From Fen-999 sp035505955 (GTDB taxonomy: Bacteria; Pseudomonadota; Gammaproteobacteria; Burkholderiales; Rhodocyclaceae): DNA of 7,842 nt. The stretch covers positions 1 through 7,842 of the forward strand of contig DATJQH010000150.1 of NCBI GenBank assembly GCA_035505955.1, given 5' to 3'. Under the pieces are notes generated by a model. That model saw nothing but the letters and a program-made list of their open reading frames with translations, was not told where the DNA came from and searched no databases. Within the stretch, counting starts at the first letter, position 1, and every line of letters starts with the position of its first letter. The translations under genes and the position numbers were made by a program. Positions 1 through 5,759 of the stretch are shown here, in pieces.

Positions 1-316
1 GGCGCGCCGCTCCGACAGCAACCCGGACATCACCGAGCGCTTCGAACTGTTCATCGTCGGCCGCGAGATCGCCAACGGCTTCTCGGAACTGAACGACCCC
101 GAAGACCAGGCCGCGCGCTTCCAGGAACAGGCGAAAGCCAAGGAGGCCGGCGACGAAGAGGCGATGTACTACGACGCCGACTACATCCGCGCGCTCGAAT
201 ACGGCCTGCCGCCGACCGGAGGCTGCGGCATCGGCATCGACCGGCTGGTGATGCTGTTGACCAATGCGCCGGCGATCCGCGACGTCATCCTCTTCCCGCA
301 GATGCGGCCGGAGTGA
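1..316 (+). CDS. lysS: Lysyl-tRNA synthetase, C-terminal end (partial)
   Basis: This is the last 104 codons of a class II lysyl-tRNA synthetase, read from base 2 to the TGA at 314-316; the start lies outside the window. The enzyme charges tRNA-Lys with lysine in the cytoplasm. The visible part is the end of the catalytic domain. It includes the segment ITERFELFIVGREIANGFSE, and near the end the class II motif 3 GCGIGIDRLVML, whose Arg contacts ATP. It ends in the family-typical ILFPQMRPE tail. No frameshift or stop is seen. The stop codon overlaps the GTG start of mnmC (GTGA), so the two are almost certainly co-transcribed and translationally coupled. Other class II synthetases are unlikely because both this stretch and the tail match LysS closely. 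Confidence 0.96.
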   Translation, partial: ARRSDSNPDITERFELFIVGREIANGFSELNDPEDQAARFQEQAKAKEAGDEEAMYYDADYIRALEYGLPPTGGCGIGIDRLVMLLTNAPAIRDVILFPQMRPE

Positions 317-2151
317 ACTACGAACCAGTCGTTCCCGCGGAACTCGGTTTCGCGGGAACGACGCCCTACTCCGCGCGCTACGACGACATCTACCACTCGG
401 CACAGGGTGGCCTCGACCAGGCGCGCCACGTCTTCCTCGGCGGCAACGACCTGCCGCAGGCGTGGCATGGCCGCGAACGCTTCGTCATCCTCGAGACCGG
501 CTTCGGGCTGGGCCTCAACTTCCTCGCCACCTGGCAGGCATGGCGCGACGATCCGAACCGCTGCCGGCGCCTGCACTTCGTTTCGGTCGAGAAACATCCG
601 TTTCGCCGCGACGATCTGGCGACGCTGCACGCGCAGTGGCCCGAACTCGCTGACCTCTCGCAGCAACTCCTGGCTGTCTGGCCGATGCTGGTGCCGGGAC
701 TCCATCGCCTGCATTTCGAGAACGATGCCGTCACGCTGACGCTGGTCTTCGGCGACGCGGTCGACTGGTTGCCGCAGCTTTCGCTCGCAGCAGACGCCTT
801 CTACCTCGACGGCTTTTCGCCCGACCGCAATCCGGAGTTATGGTCGGACGCCATGTTCGCGCAGTTGCGCCGCCTTGCCGCACCGGGCGCGACGCTCGCT
901 ACCTGGACCGTCGCGGAGGACGTCACACGGCGTACCACGGGGGCTGACTTTCAGTGGGAGAAGCGGCCCGGCTTCGGCAACAAGCGCTACATGCTTTCGG
1001 CATGCGCGCCGGGTACGCGAAGCGAGTCCATCGCGGCCGACCGTCGCATCGTGGTGATCGGTGCCGGCGCCGCCGGCGCATCTGCTGCGAATCGGCTCGC
1101 GGCCCGCGGCTACGAAGTCACGGTGCTCGAACGCGCGCACGCCGCCGCCACCGGCGCCTCGGGCAACACTGCCGGCGTGTTCCGGCCGCTGCCTTCACTC
1201 GGCGACACGCTGCAATCGCGCCTCCTGCGCGCGTGCTTCCTGTACGGCCGGCGCCATGTCGCCAAACTTTCCGGCGCACGCTTCGGCATGGTCGGCGCAC
1301 TTCACCTCGCCAAGGATGCGAAGCACGAGGAGACGCAACGGCGCGCGATCGAGCAGCAGCGGACGCCGCCGGAACTCGCGCGCTTCGTCGAGCGCGACGA
1401 GGCCGCGCGCATCGCCGGCTGGCCGGTAAAGGTCGGCGGCTGGTGGTTCCCGAACGCGGGCTGGATCAATCCACCGTCACTGTGCGCCGGCAACCTCGCC
1501 GGCATTGAAACCCACTTCGGCGTCGAGGTGGCGCGCTTGGAACGTTCCGGCTTGCTGTGGCGGCTGTTCGACGCGAACGGCGCGCTCATTGCGGAGGCAC
1601 CGCAACTGGTGCTCGCCAACGGCGTCGACACGCCGAAGCTGCTGCCGCGCGCGCCCATCCGCGTCGGTCGCGGCTTCGTCTCGCACCTGCCGGAAGCCGC
1701 CGCGCCGCGATTCGACATCGTCGCGACGCGCAACGGCTACATCACGCCCGCGGTCGACGGCATTCACTGCTTCGGCGCCACGCTCGATGCCGATGACATC
1801 GACACCACGCCGCGTTTGGCCGACCACCAGGAGAACCTGCTGCGGCTCGACGCCATCCTGCCCGGTTACGCAGCGGGCGTCGATCCGCAAGGCCTCGCCG
1901 GCCGCGTGGGCTTTCGGCCGATGTCGCCCGACCGCCTGCCCATCGTGGGCCCGGCGGCCGCGTCCGACGGCCTCTGGATCATCAACGGTTTCGGTGCCCG
2001 CGGTCTTGTATGGGCGTCGCTGTGCGCGGAATTGCTGGCCTCGCAGCTCGCCGGCGACCCGCTGCCGCTGGAAAGCCCTCTCGCCAATGCCGTTGTGCTG
2101 TCGCGATTTGACGACAGGAAGACCCGCCCGGGCAAAGTGCAAGAATCCTGA
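313..2151 (+). CDS. mnmC: Bifunctional tRNA mnm5(s2)U34 biosynthesis protein MnmC
   Basis: The 612-residue product (E. coli MnmC is about 668) performs the last two steps of mnm5(s2)U34 synthesis on tRNA wobble uridine. The N-terminal MnmD half is a SAM-dependent methyltransferase: ETGFGLGLNF at residues 61-70 is the SAM-binding loop, and D166 begins the DGFSPDRNPELW motif. The C-terminal half is an FAD oxidoreductase that removes the carboxymethyl group from cmnm5U. It has GAGAAG at 250-255 in a Rossmann fold and a terminal GFGARGLVWASLCAELLA segment. Both halves are fused and intact. I chose the GTG at 313 because it overlaps the lysS stop and because the text from YEPVVPAELGF onward matches known MnmC N-termini. 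No spaced Shine-Dalgarno is seen (GGAG at 309-312 abuts the start), so reinitiation after lysS is the likely mode. A 10-bp hairpin lies within codons 6-16. Confidence 0.96.
   Translation: MNYEPVVPAELGFAGTTPYSARYDDIYHSAQGGLDQARHVFLGGNDLPQAWHGRERFVILETGFGLGLNFLATWQAWRDDPNRCRRLHFVSVEKHPFRRDDLATLHAQWPELADLSQQLLAVWPMLVPGLHRLHFENDAVTLTLVFGDAVDWLPQLSLAADAFYLDGFSPDRNPELWSDAMFAQLRRLAAPGATLATWTVAEDVTRRTTGADFQWEKRPGFGNKRYMLSACAPGTRSESIAADRRIVVIGAGAAGASAANRLAARGYEVTVLERAHAAATGASGNTAGVFRPLPSLGDTLQSRLLRACFLYGRRHVAKLSGARFGMVGALHLAKDAKHEETQRRAIEQQRTPPELARFVERDEAARIAGWPVKVGGWWFPNAGWINPPSLCAGNLAGIETHFGVEVARLERSGLLWRLFDANGALIAEAPQLVLANGVDTPKLLPRAPIRVGRGFVSHLPEAAAPRFDIVATRNGYITPAVDGIHCFGATLDADDIDTTPRLADHQENLLRLDAILPGYAAGVDPQGLAGRVGFRPMSPDRLPIVGPAAASDGLWIINGFGARGLVWASLCAELLASQLAGDPLPLESPLANAVVLSRFDDRKTRPGKVQES
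330..360. repeat. Perfect 10-bp inverted repeat inside the start of mnmC
   Basis: CGTTCCCGCG at 330-339 and CGCGGGAACG at 351-360 are exact reverse complements around an 11-nt loop. In the mnmC mRNA this would be a GC-rich stem beginning 14 nt after the start codon. The arms resemble the common interspersed proteobacterial palindromes of the TTCCCGCG...CGCGGGAA type. The encoded residues still fit the MnmC family, so it may be coincidental. Confidence 0.55.
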
Positions 2152-2152
2152 C

Positions 2153-2171
2153 GCCGGTCCGCGGGATCGGC
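2153..2171 (+). other. Small stem-loop directly after the mnmC stop
   Basis: GCCGGTCC (2153-2160) can pair with GGATCGGC (2164-2171), giving 8 pairs including one G-U, over a 3-nt loop. It begins 2 nt after the TGA. The T-rich stretch that follows (TCTTTGTT, about 2180-2187) is interrupted and 8 nt away. It is therefore at best a weak terminator or an mRNA 3'-end stabiliser between mnmC and the next gene. Confidence 0.3.
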
Positions 2172-2183
2172 CCCGTGAGTCTT

Positions 2184-2218
2184 TGTTGCGCGGGTCTGGT
2201 TTTTCGCGCGAGGGCAAA
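2184..2218 (+). repeat. Possible fragment of an interspersed GFSRE-type repeat
   Basis: The short gap between mnmC and the next gene reads in one frame as LLRGSGFSREGK. From memory, peptides with a GSGFSRE core are often predicted from dispersed intergenic repeats in Xanthomonadaceae and relatives. Only one copy is present in the window, so repetitiveness cannot be shown here. Confidence 0.25.
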
Positions 2219-2680
2219 GTGAAAGACGTTCCCGGCACACTGCACCCGCTGATGACGGTGATGGCGATCTCGGTGACGATTGCCTCGCTCGCGGGCATCG
2301 CGATCATAGTCGGCGTTCTGCCCGCTCCGTTGGGTGCGCCCCAGTTGGCGCCCGCCCAGCCGCCCGCCGCAGTCGCGGCATTCACCACTGCCCTGCGCTC
2401 GGCCGATCCCGTCGCGACCGCGCCCTGCTTCGACTGCGGCACCGTGGAGTCCGTGCGCGCCGTCATCAATACCGGGAAAGGCATCGGCATCTCCATCGCC
2501 GATGACCACACTGATAGTTCGAGTCGCCCGTTCGACGCCGGCGACGCCAGGATTCTGCGCCACGAAATCGTCGTGCGGCTCGACGACGGCGCCGTTCGCA
2601 TCGTCAGCGCGCAAAGTCAGCCCGCGTGGCACGCCGGCGAGCGTGTACGCCTCGTGCACGGCGCCGTGGTTCCGATGTGA
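2219..2680 (+). CDS. Membrane-anchored CxxC protein, zipper-less paralogue of the glycine-zipper protein
   Basis: The product is 153 residues from the GTG at 2219, preceded by GAGGG at 2210-2214 with a short 4-nt spacing. One hydrophobic segment (about residues 11-34) is a membrane anchor or uncleaved signal, and an Ala/Pro-rich linker follows. The motif C70-FD-C73-GTVESV and the C-terminal domain (115-153, HEIVVRLDDG ... WHAGERVRLVHG) match the protein encoded at 5100-5759. The start is supported by that paralogue, where the HPL tripeptide also falls at residues 9-11. The central glycine zipper of the relative is missing: the CGTVESV-to-VRL distance is about 25 residues shorter, with a Ser/Asp-rich stretch in its place. 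Function is unknown; by family it would be an envelope protein facing the periplasm. It lies 67 bp after mnmC, is probably read from the lysS-mnmC transcript, and ends just before a strong terminator. Confidence 0.8.
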   Translation: MKDVPGTLHPLMTVMAISVTIASLAGIAIIVGVLPAPLGAPQLAPAQPPAAVAAFTTALRSADPVATAPCFDCGTVESVRAVINTGKGIGISIADDHTDSSSRPFDAGDARILRHEIVVRLDDGAVRIVSAQSQPAWHAGERVRLVHGAVVPM

Positions 2681-2701
2681 GTGGCCGTCCTCCCCGGCCC
2701 C

Positions 2702-2737
2702 AAGCCGCCACGGGCGCTTCCCGCGGCGGCTTTTTTT
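2702..2737 (+). terminator. Strong intrinsic terminator after the CxxC gene
   Basis: AAGCCGCC (2702-2709) pairs with GGCGGCTT (2725-2732), and an inner CGGG/CCCG pairing (2711-2714 with 2720-2723) extends the stem around a CGCTT loop. The 3' arm runs directly into seven T residues (2731-2737). It sits 21 nt after the TGA at 2678-2680. It ends the lysS-mnmC-CxxC unit and isolates the following c-di-GMP gene, which therefore cannot start upstream of it. Confidence 0.93.
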
Positions 2738-2752
2738 CTTCCGCGCCCGCAA

Positions 2753-2781
2753 TTGCCACTGCCAGGGCGAGCGGTTATGAT
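2753..2781 (+). promoter_or_regulatory. Sigma70-type promoter of the PAS-GGDEF-EAL-CZB gene
   Basis: The -35 box TTGCCA (2753-2758, 5 of 6 consensus) and the -10 box TATGAT (2776-2781, 5 of 6) are separated by the ideal 17 bp. Transcription should start near A2788, which gives a leader of about 48 nt before the GTG at 2836. The promoter lies just downstream of the intrinsic terminator, as expected for a new transcription unit. Confidence 0.8.
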
Positions 2782-2823
2782 GAATCGATTACGGCCAGAT
2801 CGTTGCCGGAGCAGCAGTTGAAC

Positions 2824-2828
2824 AAGGG
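2824..2828 (+). promoter_or_regulatory. Ribosome binding site that decides the GTG start at 2836
   Basis: AAGGG lies 7 nt upstream of the GTG at 2836. The reading frame is open further upstream, back through the terminator and promoter, so a longer start is not credible. The in-frame TTG at 2818 has GGAG (2808-2811) 6 nt ahead and is the main rival; it would add only six residues. Confidence 0.65.
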
Positions 2829-2835
2829 CATCGCA

Positions 2836-4995
2836 GTGAACGACCCACGCGCGCCGGCGCAGTCAACTGCACCGGCGCCAACCGAACGCAGCAGCGCGGC
2901 CGAGAACGAGATGGCCCGCGTCATCCTGGCGTCGATCAGCGAGGCTGTCATCGCCACCGACGCCGAGGGTCGCGTCAGCAGCATCAACGCCGAAGCCGAG
3001 CACCTGACCGGGTGGTCGCGCCAGCAGGCCATCGGCCTGCCGATGGGCGACGTCTTCCGCCTCGTCGACCTCGATAACCGCAACCCGGTCGAGTCGCCTT
3101 CCGCCATCGCCTTTCGCGAGAACCGCGCCTTTCGCTTCGAGCAGGATGCGCTGCTGATCGCGCGCGACGGCCGCGAGTTCATCGTCGAGGCCTCCGCGGC
3201 GCCGGTGCGCGATGAATCGTCGGAACCGCTGGGTGCGGTGCTGATCTGCCGCGACGTCTCCGACAACCGGCACCTGCAGCGCTGCATCGCCTGGCAGGCC
3301 GGCCACGACGCGCTCACGCACCTGCCCAACCGCAATCTCCTCACCGACCGGCTGCGCCAGGCCATGGCGCAGGCGCATCGCCAGCGCACGCTGCTCGCCG
3401 TGTGCTACCTCGACCTCGACGGCTTCAAGCCTATCAACGACCGCTACGGCCACGAGATCGGCGACCGCGTGCTGGTCAGCGTCGCCGAGCGCCTGACCTC
3501 GCTGATCCGCGGCTCGGACACCGTGGCGCGCATCGGCGGCGACGAGTTCGTGCTGCTGCTCACGGGCGCCGACGCACCGACCGACTTCCATCCCGTGCTC
3601 GAGCGCCTGCTGGCCGAAGTGGCGGCGCCCTATCACGTCGACAGCCGCTACCTGTCGGTGACCGCCAGCATTGGCGTCGCCATCTGCCCGCTCGACGACG
3701 CCGACCCCGATACGATCCTGCGCCACGCCGACCAGGCGATGTACTACGCCAAGCAGACCGGGCGCAACCGCTACCAGCTCTTCGATTCGGAATACGACCG
3801 CAAGCTCGTGCGCCACCGCGACGACCTCGCGCGCATCCGCCAGGCGCTCGCCAACAACGAATTCGAACTGCATTTCCAGCCCAAGATCAACATTCGCACC
3901 GGCCAGGTCGTCGGTGCCGAGGCGTTGATCCGCTGGCAGCATCCCGAGCGCGGCACGATCCAGCTGGGCGACGTCCTCGCGATCATCGCCAACACCGACG
4001 TCACGGAAACGCTCGACAACTGGGTCATCGCCGCCGTGCTGCGGCAGATGTCGGAATGGGCCAAGCAGGGCCTCGCGCTGCCGGTGAGCGTGAACATCTC
4101 GCCGGAAAACCTGCAGCGGCCGGACTTCGTCGATCGCCTGACGCGCGCGCTCGCCGCCCGCCCCGACGTCGCGCCATCGCTGCTCGAACTGGAAGTGCTC
4201 GAATCCGCGGCCATCGACGACCTCGCCCGTATCAGCGGCGTCATCGACGCCTGCCACGAACTCGGCGTAAGTTTCTGGCTGGACGATTTCGGCACCGGCT
4301 ATTCGTGCCTCGCCAGCCTGCGCCGACTGCCGATCGACGGCCTCAAGATCGACCAGGGCTTCGTGCGCGAGATGCTCGACAACAGCAACGACCTCGCCAT
4401 CGTCGAAGGCGTCATCAGCCTGGCCCAGGTGTTCCAGAGCCACGTGGTCGCCGAAGGCGTCGAGTCGACGGAGCAGGCGATCATGCTCATGCGCCTGGGC
4501 TGCGACGTCGTGCAGGGATTCGGCATTGCCCGGCCGATGCCGGCAGCGGACGTAGCGCACTGGGTGCGCGTCTTCAAGCCCGATCCGATGTGGTCGCTAT
4601 GGGCCGGCACGCATTGGGAGCTGACCGACTTTCCGCTGCTGGTGGCGCAGTACGATCACGTGCGCTGGGTGAGGAACCTGATCCTGGCGATCGATCAGCC
4701 GGTGGGCCGCATCGAGGAAGCGGAGATTGCCGACAAGCATGCCTGCCGCTTCGGCCAGTGGTACGACCATCACGGTCGCCAGCACTACGGCGACCTGCCC
4801 GAGTTCGCGGCCATCGAGGCACTGCACACGCGCCTGCATGACGTGGGCGGGCGCATGGCGCACCTGCACGAGAACGGCCAAACGATCGCGGCGCGCAAGC
4901 TCGGCACCGATCTGCTTGGGCTGAAGGACCAGATCCTCGTGCAATTGCATGAGCTGCAACTGGCGGTCACGCGTCGTCACGCCGAGCAGAAGTAG
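2836..4995 (+). CDS. PAS-GGDEF-EAL c-di-GMP enzyme with C-terminal zinc-binding CZB domain
   Basis: The 719-residue protein has no membrane segment and is probably cytoplasmic. Domains in order: PAS sensor (about 26-145), diguanylate cyclase GGDEF (about 155-318), c-di-GMP phosphodiesterase EAL (about 335-580), and CZB (about 600-705). GGDEF is exact at 234-238, and the product-inhibition site RGSD is at 225-228, five residues ahead as in the family. EAL residues E362, N420, E453, E456, D483/D484 (DDFGTGYS), K504, E540 and Q560 are all in place, so phosphodiesterase activity is expected. The CZB zinc ligands are H608, C637 (in HACRFGQW), H664 and H668. Their spacing nearly matches the 3His/1Cys site of E. 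coli DgcZ. It likely makes and breaks c-di-GMP under control of PAS and zinc or redox input; which activity dominates cannot be read from sequence. It has its own promoter, and the next gene follows 104 bp downstream with no terminator between. Confidence 0.94.
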   Translation: MNDPRAPAQSTAPAPTERSSAAENEMARVILASISEAVIATDAEGRVSSINAEAEHLTGWSRQQAIGLPMGDVFRLVDLDNRNPVESPSAIAFRENRAFRFEQDALLIARDGREFIVEASAAPVRDESSEPLGAVLICRDVSDNRHLQRCIAWQAGHDALTHLPNRNLLTDRLRQAMAQAHRQRTLLAVCYLDLDGFKPINDRYGHEIGDRVLVSVAERLTSLIRGSDTVARIGGDEFVLLLTGADAPTDFHPVLERLLAEVAAPYHVDSRYLSVTASIGVAICPLDDADPDTILRHADQAMYYAKQTGRNRYQLFDSEYDRKLVRHRDDLARIRQALANNEFELHFQPKINIRTGQVVGAEALIRWQHPERGTIQLGDVLAIIANTDVTETLDNWVIAAVLRQMSEWAKQGLALPVSVNISPENLQRPDFVDRLTRALAARPDVAPSLLELEVLESAAIDDLARISGVIDACHELGVSFWLDDFGTGYSCLASLRRLPIDGLKIDQGFVREMLDNSNDLAIVEGVISLAQVFQSHVVAEGVESTEQAIMLMRLGCDVVQGFGIARPMPAADVAHWVRVFKPDPMWSLWAGTHWELTDFPLLVAQYDHVRWVRNLILAIDQPVGRIEEAEIADKHACRFGQWYDHHGRQHYGDLPEFAAIEALHTRLHDVGGRMAHLHENGQTIAARKLGTDLLGLKDQILVQLHELQLAVTRRHAEQK

Positions 4996-5086
4996 CCAGG
5001 CTGCGTCGATCAGAGTGTAAGAAATCGTTATGGCCGTCGGCGAACCCCGGCGGTGCATCGTTGTCACACATCGAAAGCCTTGTGAT

Positions 5087-5090
5087 GGAG
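5087..5090 (+). promoter_or_regulatory. Ribosome binding site selecting the ATG at 5100
   Basis: GGAG lies 9 nt upstream of the ATG at 5100. The frame is open back to a TTG at 5061 and has other ATGs at 5085 and 5091. Only the 5100 start combines a spaced Shine-Dalgarno with agreement with the paralogue at 2219-2680, in which HPL also falls at residues 9-11. Confidence 0.6.
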
Positions 5091-5099
5091 ATGCCAACG

Positions 5100-5759
5100 A
5101 TGGAAGAAAAGCGCAACCGTATCCACCCCCTCATCGCGGCCGCCGCCGTGTCGGTGATCCTTGTCTCGCTGATCGGCGCCGCCGCGATCACCGGTGTCCT
5201 GCCGGGCAGCCACGCCGCTGCGCCCGCGACGTCCGAACAGGCGTCAACTGCCCCTGCCGATTCGACACCGCCGCCGGCCGCCGCCGATGCGTCCGCAACC
5301 ATGGAACGGTCGGCCCCGCGTCCCGAAACACATCATGTGGCAAGACGCAGCAGTGAGCCGCCGCTGGCCGCCAACGAACCGCCGCCTGCCCCGCAATACG
5401 CGCCGCCACCGCCGCCCCCGTGCGCGAATTGCGGTACGGTCGAGTCGGTGCGTGAAATCGTCCAGGAAGGCCACGGCACGGGCCTTGGTGCCGTCGCAGG
5501 CGGCATCCTCGGCGGCGTACTGGGCCACCAGGTCGGCAACGGCCGCGGCAACGACGTCGCTACCGTGCTCGGCGCGGCCGGTGGCGCCCTGGCCGGCAAC
5601 CAGGTCGAGAAGTCGCAACGCAAAGCCGTGCACTACGACGTGGCCGTGCGGCTCGACAACGGGGTCGAACACACGATCAACTTCAAGGAACGCCCGGTCT
5701 GGCACCAGGGCGACCGCGTGAAGTTCGTCGACGGATCGCTGGTACCGTCGGATCAGTAG
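5100..5759 (+). CDS. Glycine-zipper 2TM (17 kDa surface antigen-like) membrane protein with CxxC motif
   Basis: The product is 219 residues from the ATG at 5100. It has a hydrophobic N-terminal anchor (about residues 10-35), a long Ala/Pro/Ser-rich linker ending in a proline run (about 93-107), C108-AN-C111-GTVESV, a glycine zipper (126-170) with repeated GxxxG spacing, and a C-terminal domain (178-219, VRLDNG ... WHQGDRVKFVDG). The zipper resembles the Rickettsia 17 kDa antigen / SlyB-type 2TM domain (PF05433 family). There is no lipobox cysteine near the N-terminus, so it is not a classical lipoprotein. Role by family: a cell-envelope protein, precise function unknown. It follows the c-di-GMP gene by 104 bp without a terminator and may be co-transcribed; I found no convincing promoter in the gap. 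Its last 7 bp overlap the 3' end of the oppositely oriented gltX. It is a paralogue of the protein at 2219-2680. Confidence 0.88.
   Translation: MEEKRNRIHPLIAAAAVSVILVSLIGAAAITGVLPGSHAAAPATSEQASTAPADSTPPPAAADASATMERSAPRPETHHVARRSSEPPLAANEPPPAPQYAPPPPPPCANCGTVESVREIVQEGHGTGLGAVAGGILGGVLGHQVGNGRGNDVATVLGAAGGALAGNQVEKSQRKAVHYDVAVRLDNGVEHTINFKERPVWHQGDRVKFVDGSLVPSDQ

Noticed and set aside
1477..2601. 374-codon minus-strand frame across mnmC and the short CxxC gene
   Set aside because: It crosses two genes that are well supported on the plus strand and shows no domain or start signal of its own.
2626..2835. Longer N-terminus for the c-di-GMP protein, starting at 2626
   Set aside because: It would have to begin inside the preceding gene and cross a strong intrinsic terminator and the promoter. 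The Arg-rich translation is non-homologous.
2863..4560. 565-codon open frame on the minus strand opposite the c-di-GMP gene
   Set aside because: It is the antisense shadow of a GC-rich gene. The translation is low-complexity Val/Ala/Asp/Arg text without recognisable domains, and the plus strand encodes four intact domains.
3402..4841. 479-codon open frame on the plus strand, second frame of the c-di-GMP gene
   Set aside because: The Arg/Pro/Ala-rich translation is typical of a shifted frame in high-GC DNA, with no ribosome binding site or family resemblance.
5030..5099. ATG-started frame and possible promoter in the gap before the glycine-zipper gene (4996-5099)
   Set aside because: The frame (5030-5356) is out of phase with the real gene and looks like a shadow. 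TTGTCA at 5061 has no -10 at proper spacing, so I did not call a promoter.
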